A DNA stretch of 64,000 bases from Maricaulis sp. (GTDB lineage Bacteria > Pseudomonadota > Alphaproteobacteria > Caulobacterales > Maricaulaceae), in assembly GCA_017643585.1 (NCBI GenBank), contig JAEPND010000011.1, positions 1 to 64,000 on the forward strand, written 5' to 3'. The position numbers and the translations under genes were made by a program. A model generated the notes under the pieces. That model did not search any database, was not told the DNA's origin, and saw only the letters and a list, made by a program, of their open reading frames with translations. This document shows positions 27,427 to 36,325 of this stretch, one piece after another. The first letter of the stretch is position 1, and each line of letters opens with the position of its first letter.

Positions 27427-27633
27427 GGTGCACTCCACTTATACTGCACGAGACGGACCCCGGACCGGCGTTTTCTGCCGCTGCCTCGGCAAGCCTTGCC
27501 GGGCGCACGCAGTTCTGAAATTCCGATCCAAGGAACCTGAACCTCGCCGTAACCGTATGTTTTAAAAACGTCTTTCATGCGTTCAACATCAATTTTCCTG
27601 CTCGCGAACATCGCGCGTCTAACAAGGTTAATC

Positions 27634-27648
27634 GCAAGGAGCGGGCCA
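27634..27648 (-). promoter_or_regulatory. Candidate sigma-54 promoter of flgKL
   Basis: On the minus strand, TGGCCC-N5-TTGC has the GG and GC dinucleotides exactly 10 bases apart (-24/-12). It would give a leader of about 195 bases before flgK. Confidence 0.5.
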
Positions 27649-27778
27649 GTTTTAAGCGGCCGTGCCAGAATTCGGTTTCGAGCCGGAATCCGAAGCAATT
27701 TGCCGATGGGGCGATTGGTGGGCAGCTTCCGCCGGGTAAGCGGCAGAAATCACCCAGCCTAATGCATATTTACAGGTT

Positions 27779-27793
27779 TTAACCAAAAATTAA
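27779..27793. promoter_or_regulatory. CtrA box (TTAA-N7-TTAA)
   Basis: TTAACCAAAAATTAA matches the full CtrA consensus. It lies 35 bases upstream of the sigma-54 -24 element of fliK in the divergent flgK/fliK region. Confidence 0.6.
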
Positions 27794-27827
27794 TGCGCTT
27801 TTTCAGTGTGTTATGAGATTTTCTTTG

Positions 27828-27842
27828 TGGCACGCAGCTTGC
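27828..27842 (+). promoter_or_regulatory. Sigma-54 promoter of fliK-flgD-flgE
   Basis: TGGCACGCAGCTTGC is a perfect -24/-12 element (TGGCAC-N5-TTGC). Transcription would start about 53 bases before fliK. FlbD, encoded in this window, is the expected activator. The remainder of the 480-base gap holds no gene. Confidence 0.8.
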
Positions 27843-27906
27843 GGTGAGTTGAGCGGATCAGCGCCACCAATGTGTGGTGCAACGAGAAAAACGGAACTGA
27901 AACGCC

Positions 27907-29682
27907 ATGCAGGCCTTCTTTATGAATGCGACATTCCTGAGCTCCGGCAACGCTCTGGCAGCCGGAACTGTCGCCACGCCCGACACCGCCCAGGCGAGCG
28001 GTCAGCCCGCCGGCGTGTTCCAGGCCCTGCTTGCCGGGCAGAATCCACAGCAAACCACCGTAAACACCCCCTCGGGCACTCCGACCGCGAACGTGGAGGC
28101 GAACCTCAACACCACTAATCCGGATCTCACCGCGGATCAGGCAATCCCAGACGGCTCGGTTCTGTCGCAGACAACCATCCAGACCCTCACTGGAGCAACG
28201 GTCGCATCGCTGCCACCCACCTCCGACAGGCTGGACGTTCAGAGCCTGCTGACCGCTGCGGCTGGCGACAACGCCCCCGGCGCAGGGTCGTCGACGCCGT
28301 CTTCCGTGACCGCGCCATCGCTGGAAACAGACCCGCTGATGGACATGCTCGAACCCCTGCGCCAGCAACTTGCTGCGCTGGGCATTGATATAGACACGCT
28401 GGCCCAGCAGGCGGGCGCGACGGATACGCTTACGCCTCCTGGCCTTGTGGCCAAGGTGCCTGTGCAGGACCAGATCAACACGCTCGCGACTGGCAAGGCC
28501 GTCAAACCGATCCAGGATGTGCTCACGGCGGCAGCGACCGGCGGTGACCACATCGCAGAGACGCCGGTTGATATGCTCAGCAAGGCCCGGCCACCCGAAC
28601 CCCATCGTCCCGATGCCCTGCCCACACGGGGCGAGACGTTGATGCAGCGCATCGCAGCACGGCTTGACGGCCTGAAGCAGCAGCTTGCCGAAGCCGGCCT
28701 GCCTGACATCGACATCCAGGCGCTGGTACCGACGATCAATACTGTAAACAGTCTGGCTCAACGTCCGTTACCAGCATCGATCGTGATGGAGCAGCTCCAG
28801 GCTTCGGCGTCTGCATCCACGCCGTCGACGAAGGCTCCGGTCCAGTCACCGATACCCGTGATCGCTGGTTCAGCGGCACACTCTGCGCGTCCGGCCTCTG
28901 CTCCTGGCGCCCAACTTGCTGAACGCAACGCCAAACCGGCGAACGCCAGCAAGGGTTTAACCGGGGCGCCGAGCCCGAATCCGGCTCAGGCCTCAGCGAC
29001 AACGCAATCCTCGCAACCTGTGGCCACACCCGGTGTCACACCGTCGATCGACACAACCGCTCCGGACCTGCGCCCCATGGCGGCGATGCCGGGACAGGCG
29101 AGCCTTGACCAGCCGCTGCTCCAATCCCAGCCGAGCACGGACACATCGCTCTCCTTCCGGCCTGAACAGGACCTGTCCCTGCAGCGTGCGGATGGTCGCC
29201 TGGTGGCTGAGCGCGCCGCGAGCGAGGGACAGCGTTTTACGCCCCAGTCTGCGCAACAGCTCGCCGCACAGATCACCCGGCGCTTTGCCAATGGCAGCCG
29301 TGTCTTTGACATTCGCCTCGACCCGGCCGAGCTGGGCCGTGTCGACGTCCGCCTTGAACTGAGCCAGGACCAGCGGGTCCAGGCCATTCTCTCGGCAGAA
29401 AGACCGGAAACCCTAGCTGAACTACAGCGCAGCGCCCGCGAACTGGAGCGCGCCCTCAATGAGGCTGGGCTGGAGCTGGAGAAAGACGGGCTGGAATTCC
29501 AGCTCAACGAAAACTCGGATGACCCGGACTACAACGCCGACGAGGACCCGGACGTCATGCCGGTCTTCGTGGAGAGCAACGACCTGGAAATGTCAGCCCT
29601 TACCAATGATACGACGATTGAACGGGACGCCTATGGCTTCCGCCTGGCGGCCGCGCGCGATCGTCTGGATGTGCGGATCTAG
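27907..29682 (+). CDS. fliK: Flagellar hook-length control protein FliK
   Basis: 591 residues. A long low-complexity Ala/Pro/Thr/Ser-rich ruler region (about 1-430) is followed by the conserved Flg_hook domain (about 445-550, IRLDPAELGRVDVRLELSQDQRVQAILSAERPETLAEL). FliK measures hook length and triggers the switch to filament export through FlhB. The first ATG has a poor ribosome site; an ATG five codons on, behind AGG, is an alternative. First gene of fliK-flgD-flgE. Confidence 0.88.
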   Translation: MQAFFMNATFLSSGNALAAGTVATPDTAQASGQPAGVFQALLAGQNPQQTTVNTPSGTPTANVEANLNTTNPDLTADQAIPDGSVLSQTTIQTLTGATVASLPPTSDRLDVQSLLTAAAGDNAPGAGSSTPSSVTAPSLETDPLMDMLEPLRQQLAALGIDIDTLAQQAGATDTLTPPGLVAKVPVQDQINTLATGKAVKPIQDVLTAAATGGDHIAETPVDMLSKARPPEPHRPDALPTRGETLMQRIAARLDGLKQQLAEAGLPDIDIQALVPTINTVNSLAQRPLPASIVMEQLQASASASTPSTKAPVQSPIPVIAGSAAHSARPASAPGAQLAERNAKPANASKGLTGAPSPNPAQASATTQSSQPVATPGVTPSIDTTAPDLRPMAAMPGQASLDQPLLQSQPSTDTSLSFRPEQDLSLQRADGRLVAERAASEGQRFTPQSAQQLAAQITRRFANGSRVFDIRLDPAELGRVDVRLELSQDQRVQAILSAERPETLAELQRSARELERALNEAGLELEKDGLEFQLNENSDDPDYNADEDPDVMPVFVESNDLEMSALTNDTTIERDAYGFRLAAARDRLDVRI

Positions 29683-29692
29683 GACCCGATAG

Positions 29693-30364
29693 ATGACCGA
29701 TTTCTCTGCCATTACCGCCACCACCGGCTCCAACAGCGCACTGTCCCAACAGTCCGCGAGCCTGGGCGATAACTTCGAAATGTTCCTCACCCTGCTGACC
29801 GAGCAGATGAAAAACCAGGACCCGCTGGACCCGCTGGATTCCACCCAGTTCGTCAGCCAGCTGGTCGATTTCTCCAGTGTTGAACAGCAGATCCAGCAGA
29901 ACCAGAACCTCGAAAACCTGCTTCTGCTTCAGTCAGCTGCCGCCCAGGCGTCTGCCGTGAGCTATATCGGTCGCGTTGGACTGGCCGAAACAGCACAGGT
30001 CGAGATGACCAATAGCGAGGCGACCTGGGAATACACCATGCCCGAAAACGCGCGCTCCACAACCCTCATCGTCAAGGATGAGGACGGACGCGAGCTCGGC
30101 CGTTTCGATGGAAACAACAATACGGGCACACACAACTTCACCTGGGACGGTCTGGATACAGCAGGATCGCAGATGCCGGACGGCGTTTACACCCTGGAAG
30201 TCCTGTCTGTTGATGATGACGGGAACAATATCACTCCCACAATCCGGGCCCAGGGCCTGGTCACGGGAGTGGATCTCTCTGGCAATGAAGTCATTGTCGA
30301 GATGGGCGGAATTCGCGTGCCGCTCTCCTCGGTACTCTCTTTGAGGGAGGATGGCACAGTTTGA
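29693..30364 (+). CDS. flgD: Flagellar hook capping protein FlgD
   Basis: 223 residues. The N-terminal motif FLTLLTEQMKNQDPLDPLDSTQFVSQLVDFSSVEQ (about 23-60) is diagnostic. A Tudor/Fn3-like region follows (about 85-215, including FTWDGLDTAGSQMPDGVYTLEV). It caps the growing hook so that FlgE subunits can fold into place. It starts 10 bases after fliK. Confidence 0.95.
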   Translation: MTDFSAITATTGSNSALSQQSASLGDNFEMFLTLLTEQMKNQDPLDPLDSTQFVSQLVDFSSVEQQIQQNQNLENLLLLQSAAAQASAVSYIGRVGLAETAQVEMTNSEATWEYTMPENARSTTLIVKDEDGRELGRFDGNNNTGTHNFTWDGLDTAGSQMPDGVYTLEVLSVDDDGNNITPTIRAQGLVTGVDLSGNEVIVEMGGIRVPLSSVLSLREDGTV

Positions 30365-30464
30365 TCCTTCAGGCCGCCGGCCTGAAAAAATCGGACCCCA
30401 GAATGGGACTTCGGATCCACCTAGCAGAAGGCTCCCTTTGTTTTGAGAACGTAAGGAGCATGCA

Positions 30465-31850
30465 ATGAGCATCAATTCCGCGTTGTTGGCCGGCGCTTCC
30501 GGCCTGATCGCAAATTCCAGCGCCCTGGCCGCTGTTTCCGACAACATCGCCAACGTGAACACGATTGGCTACAAACGCGCCGAAGCTATTTTCACCCCGA
30601 TGTATGACAGCCGTGGCGAGGGTACGCGCTACACCGCTGCCGGTGTCGGTTCGAAAACCCAGCTGAACATCAGCCAGTCGGGCCTGCTGACGGGCTCTAC
30701 CTCGGCCACTGATCTGGCAATCGCCGGTAACGGCCTGTTCGTCGTGCGCGATGACGCCAATGCGAACTCGTCCGATCCGGTTGCCTTCACCCGCGCCGGC
30801 CGCTTTGTCGCCGACAGTGCGGGTTACCTGCGCAATAGCGCCGGCAAATACCTGGCCGGCTGGCCGGTCGCTGCAGACGGTTCGGTCCCGACCAACCCGT
30901 CCGATCTCAACACGTTGGAGACCATCAACCTGTCGTCCATCGGTGGTGCGGCCGAGCCCACGTCGATCATGGGTATCAACGCCAACCTGCTGGCCAGCCA
31001 GACGGTGTCTGCCGCCGAGGCCACCTACAACCCGGCGGCCTCCGCCAACAACATGGCATCAGGCGCCGTGACCCCGGACTTCCAGCGCACGATCCCGTTC
31101 TATGACAGCCAGGGTGGTGTGCGTTCGATCACCATTTCCATGCTGAAAAGCGCCACACCGAACCAGTGGCACGCGGAAGTGCACATGATCCCGGCCTCGG
31201 AAGTTACCTCGGGCGCAGGCCTGCTGGACGGTCAGATCCTGACCGGCACCATCGCCTTTGACACCCAGGGTCGTCTGGACTCAACAAACACGACACTGCC
31301 GACCACGATGAACTTCCTGGCGTCGGACAATGTCGCTGCGCTCGGTGCCAATGACTTCCAGTGGTCCGCTGCAACGGGCATCGCCGCCCAGACCATCGAA
31401 CTGGACTTCGGCGATCCGAACTCTCCGGGTGGTTTCACGCAGTATGACAGCCCGTCTGCCCTGCTCTCCACCAATGTGAACGGTTCTGCCTTCGGTAACT
31501 TCGCGGGCGTGGAAGTGGATGACGAAGGCTTCGTCTTCGCCAAGTTCAACAACGGCATCATCCGCAAGGTCTACCAGATCCCGGTCGCGACCTTCGTGAA
31601 CCCGGACGGGCTCCAGGCCCAGTCCGGCGGCACCTATACGGTAACGCCGGAATCCGGCACCTACACGCTGAACCAGCCGGGTCTGGGCTCCGCGGGAACG
31701 ATCGCCTCGTCCACGCTGGAAAACTCCAATGTCGACCTGGCGACGGAATTTACCACGCTGATCACGACGCAGCGGGCCTATTCCGCTTCCTCGAAAATCA
31801 TCACCACGGCTGATGAGATGCTCGATGAAGCCATCCGGATGAAGCGTTAA
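30465..31850 (+). CDS. flgE: Flagellar hook protein FlgE
   Basis: 461 residues, 100 bases after flgD. The N-terminal rod motif NSSALAAVSDNIANVNTIGYKR and the C-terminal LENSNVDLATEFTTLITTQRAYSASSKIITTADEMLDEAIRMKR are diagnostic. Caulobacter FlgE is longer (about 590 residues), so the variable outer domain is smaller here. The gap from flgD has a 6-bp GC hairpin (30370-30384) but no T-run, so read-through is likely. A ribosome site AAGGAG precedes the start. Confidence 0.94.
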   Translation: MSINSALLAGASGLIANSSALAAVSDNIANVNTIGYKRAEAIFTPMYDSRGEGTRYTAAGVGSKTQLNISQSGLLTGSTSATDLAIAGNGLFVVRDDANANSSDPVAFTRAGRFVADSAGYLRNSAGKYLAGWPVAADGSVPTNPSDLNTLETINLSSIGGAAEPTSIMGINANLLASQTVSAAEATYNPAASANNMASGAVTPDFQRTIPFYDSQGGVRSITISMLKSATPNQWHAEVHMIPASEVTSGAGLLDGQILTGTIAFDTQGRLDSTNTTLPTTMNFLASDNVAALGANDFQWSAATGIAAQTIELDFGDPNSPGGFTQYDSPSALLSTNVNGSAFGNFAGVEVDDEGFVFAKFNNGIIRKVYQIPVATFVNPDGLQAQSGGTYTVTPESGTYTLNQPGLGSAGTIASSTLENSNVDLATEFTTLITTQRAYSASSKIITTADEMLDEAIRMKR

Positions 31851-31872
31851 TCCATCACCTGACGCTTTTAAC

Positions 31873-31905
31873 TAAGGGCTCCGCTTCGGCGGGGCCCTTT
31901 TTTAT
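31873..31905 (+). terminator. Rho-independent terminator after flgE
   Basis: AGGGCTCCGC (31875-31884), a TTCG tetraloop and GCGGGGCCCT (31889-31898) form a 10-bp stem with one G-T pair, followed by T6. Confidence 0.92.
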
Positions 31906-31976
31906 TGCGCCTTGCGTATGGGTACACGCGATCGCTCAAATCTTATGCGAGTTTTATTCGGATTTTCGGGGAGGCG

Positions 31977-31992
31977 TTAAACGCAAATTTAC
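31977..31992 (+). promoter_or_regulatory. Candidate CtrA box upstream of sciP
   Basis: TTAAACGCAAATTTAC is TTAA-N7-TTTAC, one change from the TTAA-N7-TTAAC consensus, and lies 74 bases before sciP. sciP is CtrA-activated in Caulobacter (established). Confidence 0.5.
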
Positions 31993-32065
31993 CCAGAGGT
32001 TTAGGCGGATGTTAAAGGCCTTGGGCTAGGGTCACACCATAAACAAAAACAAACGGGGACCGGAC

Positions 32066-32335
32066 ATGCAGCCGCGCCTTAAAAAAGAAAACTACGTCAT
32101 TGGACCGGATGGGAGCCCTCTTACGCTTGCGGATCTTCCCAAGCCCGAGACTCAGCGCTGGGTGGTACGCCGCAAGGCAGAAGTCGTCGCCGCAGTTCGC
32201 GGTGGCTTGCTTTCACTGGAAGAAGCTTGCTCACGATATTCGCTGACCGTGGAGGAATTCCTCGGTTGGCAGCGCTCCATCGACAAACATGGACTTGCAG
32301 GTCTGCGCACGACGCGTCTGCAGACCTACCGATAG
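32066..32335 (+). CDS. sciP: CtrA inhibitor SciP (DUF1153)
   Basis: 89 residues covering the whole DUF1153 family: YVIGPDGSPLTLADLPKPETQRWVVRRKAEVVAAVRGGLLSLEEACSRYSLTVEEFLGWQ. The helix-turn-helix is about 40-75 and a basic tail follows. In Caulobacter, SciP binds DNA and CtrA and blocks transcription from CtrA-activated promoters in G1. It sits between flgE and fliF, the same neighbourhood as in Caulobacter. A CtrA-like box precedes it, so CtrA probably activates its own inhibitor here too (inference). Confidence 0.93.
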   Translation: MQPRLKKENYVIGPDGSPLTLADLPKPETQRWVVRRKAEVVAAVRGGLLSLEEACSRYSLTVEEFLGWQRSIDKHGLAGLRTTRLQTYR

Positions 32336-32469
32336 CACCGGATTTTCCGGTTGCTGCGTGAGCGGTGGCCCTCTCCCCCCTTGGGTCACCGTTCATCACA
32401 CATAATTTCAGTATGTTAGATAGTTCTGATGAGAAAAATTCATCACGATTAATGACGTATGCGCGTATC

Positions 32470-32485
32470 TTAATACCTCGTTTAC
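32470..32485 (+). promoter_or_regulatory. Candidate CtrA box upstream of fliF
   Basis: TTAATACCTCGTTTAC is TTAA-N7-TTTAC, the same variant seen before sciP, 70 bases upstream of the fliF GTG start. In Caulobacter the fliF promoter is a well-studied CtrA and SciP target. Confidence 0.5.
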
Positions 32486-32554
32486 GAGACTGGTAGGAAA
32501 ATTCTGCCCAGTGCTTCGCTACGGAGCACACGAATTATTTGGGCAGGATGACCA

Positions 32555-34207
32555 GTGAACGCGCTTTTTGATCAGATCAGAGCTTTTGGTGTTGGACGGT
32601 TGGCCGCAATCTTCGGGCTGGCCGCCGGCGTTGCCGCAGCGCTTGTGTATTTTTCCAGTGCTGTTGGTGGCGGTTCTCAGGCTTTGTTGCAGGCAGGGCT
32701 GGACCCGGCCCAGGCCGTGTCTGCTGGTCAATTGCTGGACCAGGCCAATATTCCGTATGAAATCGCGGAAGGCGGCACGGCCATCTATGTCGCCCGTGAC
32801 CAGATCGATGCCGCGCGCGTGCGTATCGCCAGCGAAGGTCCGATCGACGGGTCCGCAGGTTACGAGCTGTTCGATCGCCAGGACAGTTTCGGTCAAACCA
32901 GCTTCGTCCAGAATCTCAACGCCAAGCGCGCCCTGGAAGGCGAGCTGGCCCGTACAATCCAGACGCTCAACTATGTGCGTTCGGCACGCGTTCATCTGAA
33001 CCTGCCGGAACGCCGCCTGTTTGCGCGCGACCAGGCCTCACCGACCGCCGCCATCACGATCAGCGCCAGCGGCACGCTGAACTCTGAACAGATCCGGGTG
33101 ATCCGCAATATCGTTGCCGGCGGTGCAGGTCTGGAAGCCACCAATATCTCCATCGCGGATGATCGCGGTCGCCTCCTGGCGGCAGCGACCGAGGAAGAAG
33201 GTGCGACCAGCATCTTGATGGACGAGCGCCAGTCTGCACTGGAAGCCACGCTGCGCCGGAACATTCTGGACCTCGTCGAAGGTGTTGTCGGTCCCGGTGC
33301 TGCGCGCGTCCAGGTCACTGCGGAACTGAACCGCCAGAGCGTCACCGAGAGCTCCCAGACCTTCGACCCGAATGGACAGGTCCTGCTCTCTCGTCAACGC
33401 AATAATGAATCGTCCCGTGACACCGATGGCGGCAGTGCCAATGCCGTGTCTGCCTCTGAAAACCTTCCCGATGGCGGCACGGACGCCGGCGGACCGCAGT
33501 CTGCATCCGAGCGCGAAGTCTCCACCGAGCAAGTCAATTACGAGATTTCGAACACGACACGCACCGAGATCATCGAAGCGGGCTCGATCAACCGGCTGGC
33601 TGTCGCCGTCGCAGTAGACGGCATTGTCTCGGTCAATGAGGATGGCAGCACAAGCTGGACCGCACGTCCGCAGGCTGAAATCGATCAGATCGAGGCCCTG
33701 GTGCGCGCCGCAATGGGTTTTGTCAGCAATGATGCCCGCCAGGATGACCTGACCGTCACCCAGATCGAGTTTGCCCGTGTTGATCCGCTACTGGGATCGG
33801 AAGCAGCCGGCGGGTTCAGCTTCAACAAGAATGACCTGCTGCGTGGCGCCGAAGTTCTGGTGATGTTTATCACCGCACTGCTGGTCATTTTCCTCGTCGC
33901 CCGCCCGCTGGTCAAAGGCGCTGGAACCGCTGCAGCCGCACCGGCTGGCCTGGCTCTGGCCGCCGCAGGTGCTGCTCCGGCCCACACGCTGGACACATCC
34001 AATGCACCGACGGCCCTGCCGACATCGGACATCCCGGCGGCCCTGCCCACAAGCGGCGCTCCGGCATCGGTGGAAAACGCACTCATCGACATTGAAAAGA
34101 TCGATGGCCAGGTGAAGGCCTCCTCGATCAAGAAAGTCGCATCCCTCGTCGAACAGCACCCGGAAGAAAGCATTTCTATCCTGCGTAGCTGGCTGCACGA
34201 TTCCTGA
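32555..34207 (+). CDS. fliF: Flagellar MS-ring protein FliF
   Basis: 550 residues beginning with GTG. TM1 is about 17-37, then the secretin-like RBM domains (about 45-310, with [16 protein letters not shown] and [26 protein letters not shown]-type core), a beta-collar, TM2 about 432-452 and a cytoplasmic tail. The last 45 residues ([25 protein letters not shown]) match the FliG-binding end. Between TM2 and this end is an Ala/Pro/Thr linker with two copies of ALPTS. First gene of a long operon. Confidence 0.95.
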   Translation: MNALFDQIRAFGVGRLAAIFGLAAGVAAALVYFSSAVGGGSQALLQAGLDPAQAVSAGQLLDQANIPYEIAEGGTAIYVARDQIDAARVRIASEGPIDGSAGYELFDRQDSFGQTSFVQNLNAKRALEGELARTIQTLNYVRSARVHLNLPERRLFARDQASPTAAITISASGTLNSEQIRVIRNIVAGGAGLEATNISIADDRGRLLAAATEEEGATSILMDERQSALEATLRRNILDLVEGVVGPGAARVQVTAELNRQSVTESSQTFDPNGQVLLSRQRNNESSRDTDGGSANAVSASENLPDGGTDAGGPQSASEREVSTEQVNYEISNTTRTEIIEAGSINRLAVAVAVDGIVSVNEDGSTSWTARPQAEIDQIEALVRAAMGFVSNDARQDDLTVTQIEFARVDPLLGSEAAGGFSFNKNDLLRGAEVLVMFITALLVIFLVARPLVKGAGTAAAAPAGLALAAAGAAPAHTLDTSNAPTALPTSDIPAALPTSGAPASVENALIDIEKIDGQVKASSIKKVASLVEQHPEESISILRSWLHDS

Positions 34208-34215
34208 GGTCGGAT

Positions 34216-35241
34216 ATGTCTGAAAAACGTCGCGGCATCGAAGATCCCAACCGGCTGACCGGCCCGGAAAAGGCGGCTGTCATCCTGCTCGCGCTGGGCG
34301 AGGAAGATCACGGTCTGTGGAACCATCTCGACGAAGAGGAAATCCGCGAGGTTTCCCAGGCCATGTCGAACCTGGGCACGATCTCTGCCACCGCGGTGGA
34401 AAAGCTGATCGTGGACTTTGTCGGCCAGATGTCCTCCACCGGCTCGCTCATGGGCTCGTTCGAGGCGACCCAGCGTCTTCTGGCCTCTTTCCTGCCGGGA
34501 GAGAAGGTCGAAACGATCATGGAGGAGCTGCGCGGTCCCGCCGGCCGGACCATGTGGGACAAGCTGGGCAATGTGAACGAGGTCGTCCTCGCCAACTATC
34601 TCAAGAATGAATACCCGCAGACGGTCGCTGTCGTCCTGTCCAAGGTGAAGTCGGAGCATGCCTCTCGCGTTCTCGGCGCCCTGCCAGAGGATTTCGCCAT
34701 GGAAGTCGTGACCCGCATGCTGCGCATGGAACCGGTACAGCGCGAGATCCTGGATCGCATCGAGGAGACGCTGCGCACCGAATTCATGTCCAACCTGGCA
34801 CGCACCTCCAAGCATGACAGCCACGAGATGATGGCCTCGATCTTCAACAATTTCGACCGTCAGACCGAGAACCGCTTCCTGGCGGCCCTTGAAGAACGCA
34901 ATCGCGACAGCGCCGAGAAGATCCGCTCGCTGATGTTCGTCTTCGAGGATCTGTCCAAGCTGGACCCGGGTGGCATCCAGACGCTGATGCGTTCCATCGA
35001 CAAGGACCAGATGGCCCTGGCGATGAAAGGCGCGTCCGACAGCCTGCGCGATCTCTTCTTCTCCAACATGTCCGAGCGAGCTGCGAAGATCATGAAGGAA
35101 GACATGAACGCCATGGGTCCGGTGCGTCTCAAAGACGTCGACCAGGCACAACAAAGCATTGTTTCGATGGCCAAGGACCTCGCCGCGAAGGGCGAGATCA
35201 TGCTGGCCGATGGCGGTGCCGACGACGAGTTGATTTACTAG
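34216..35241 (+). CDS. fliG: Flagellar motor switch protein FliG
   Basis: 341 residues with the three armadillo-like domains of FliG. The N-domain contacts FliF ([18 protein letters not shown] near residue 13), the middle has [18 protein letters not shown], and the C-domain carries the charged motor helix ([32 protein letters not shown]). It is the rotor part that meets MotA. It starts 8 bases after fliF. Confidence 0.96.
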   Translation: MSEKRRGIEDPNRLTGPEKAAVILLALGEEDHGLWNHLDEEEIREVSQAMSNLGTISATAVEKLIVDFVGQMSSTGSLMGSFEATQRLLASFLPGEKVETIMEELRGPAGRTMWDKLGNVNEVVLANYLKNEYPQTVAVVLSKVKSEHASRVLGALPEDFAMEVVTRMLRMEPVQREILDRIEETLRTEFMSNLARTSKHDSHEMMASIFNNFDRQTENRFLAALEERNRDSAEKIRSLMFVFEDLSKLDPGGIQTLMRSIDKDQMALAMKGASDSLRDLFFSNMSERAAKIMKEDMNAMGPVRLKDVDQAQQSIVSMAKDLAAKGEIMLADGGADDELIY

Positions 35242-35251
35242 GAGCCCGCCT

Positions 35252-35908
35252 GTGCAAAAGCAGCCGACGAAATTCCACTTCGACACCGAGTTCGACCATA
35301 ACGGCGAAGTGCTGCGTGAAGGTGAGAGCTACAAGCGCTTCTTCACCCAGGACGATGTCGACGCCGCACGCATGTGGGGGGTCGAGGAAGGCCGCGAGAT
35401 GGAAGAAGGTCGCTGCGCCCAGTCGCTGCAGGCAATCGCTTCCCAGATGCAGCTCATCCTCGCCCGCCTGGCTACGGAATCCGAACAGCTGCGCAATGAG
35501 GCCGTCATGCTGGGTCTGGCGGCCGCACGAAAGCTTGCTGGCGAAGCGCTGAGCCAGTTCCCGGCCGACGCCATCGAGGAAGTTGTCCGCGAGGCGGTGA
35601 TGGATCTGCGCGGTGAACCGCGCTTTTCCGTCCGCTGTGCGCCCGACCTCGTGGAAATGCTGGCCGAGCAGCTTGAAAAAACCGCAAGCGACTGTGGCTT
35701 CGAAGGCGCTGTTGTCGTGCGCGGCGAAGAAGGCATGACCGCAGGCGATATCCGCCTGGAATGGGGCAAGGGCGCGATCCAGCGCAGCCAGGCCGATGTG
35801 GAATCGCGTCTGAACGAGATTACCGAGCGCTGGCTGTCCGCCCCGACTGAAGACGCAGACCCGATTGATCCCGCAGCCGGCGCCATGCCCGGCTCATCCG
35901 CGGCGTAA
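35252..35908 (+). CDS. flbE: FliH-like flagellar export regulator FlbE
   Basis: 218 residues, GTG start. The N-terminus (FDTEFDHNGEVL) is polar, a helical stretch (about 50-110) resembles the FliH coiled stalk, and the C-terminal part (about 110-190, AARKLAGEALSQFPADAIEEVVREAV) matches the FliH/V-ATPase E-like fold. In Caulobacter the gene here is flbE (also called fliH), needed for export-ATPase control and cell division. Length and order fit that assignment. Confidence 0.88.
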   Translation: MQKQPTKFHFDTEFDHNGEVLREGESYKRFFTQDDVDAARMWGVEEGREMEEGRCAQSLQAIASQMQLILARLATESEQLRNEAVMLGLAAARKLAGEALSQFPADAIEEVVREAVMDLRGEPRFSVRCAPDLVEMLAEQLEKTASDCGFEGAVVVRGEEGMTAGDIRLEWGKGAIQRSQADVESRLNEITERWLSAPTEDADPIDPAAGAMPGSSAA

Positions 35909-35919
35909 GGAGGCCAGAT

Positions 35920-36285
35920 ATGGCTGACGAAAATAACCTCGACCTGCCCGACCTGGGCAATGAAATGCCGGACGTGCCAGCGGAACAGGCGCCTGCCGTA
36001 CCCGCCGAGGCCATGATGGAAGAAGAAGAAAAGGCGGCTGCCGATCTGGCGCCGGTCTTCGACGTCCCGGTCAACATCTCTGCCGTTCTCGGCAAGGCGC
36101 ATATCGATGTGAACTCGCTGCTGAAGCTGACATCGGGATCTGTGGTCGAGCTGGATCGCAAGATCGGTGAAGCCATCGACATTTACGTGAACAACCGTCT
36201 CGTCGCCCGCGGCGAGGTCGTTGTCGTGGAAGACCGCCTCGGCGTGACCATGACTGAAATCATCAAGGACGGGGACGCAGCATGA
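35920..36285 (+). CDS. fliN: Flagellar motor switch protein FliN
   Basis: 121 residues: an acidic N-terminal extension (about 1-45) followed by the SpoA domain (about 47-118, VFDVPVNISAVLGKAHIDVNSLLKL and EAIDIYVNNRLVARGEVVVVEDRLGV). FliN forms the lower C-ring and docks FliH. No FliM is in the window; in Caulobacter fliM is also elsewhere. Confidence 0.95.
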   Translation: MADENNLDLPDLGNEMPDVPAEQAPAVPAEAMMEEEEKAAADLAPVFDVPVNISAVLGKAHIDVNSLLKLTSGSVVELDRKIGEAIDIYVNNRLVARGEVVVVEDRLGVTMTEIIKDGDAA

Positions 36286-36325
36286 TGCAGCGCCTTGGTA
36301 ACAAGACAAAAATGGAGCGGACGCA

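Noticed and set aside
30370-30384. CAGGCCGCCGGCCTG hairpin between flgD and flgE as a terminator
   Set aside because: It is followed by A6 rather than T on the coding strand, so it would not terminate the fliK-flgD-flgE transcript.
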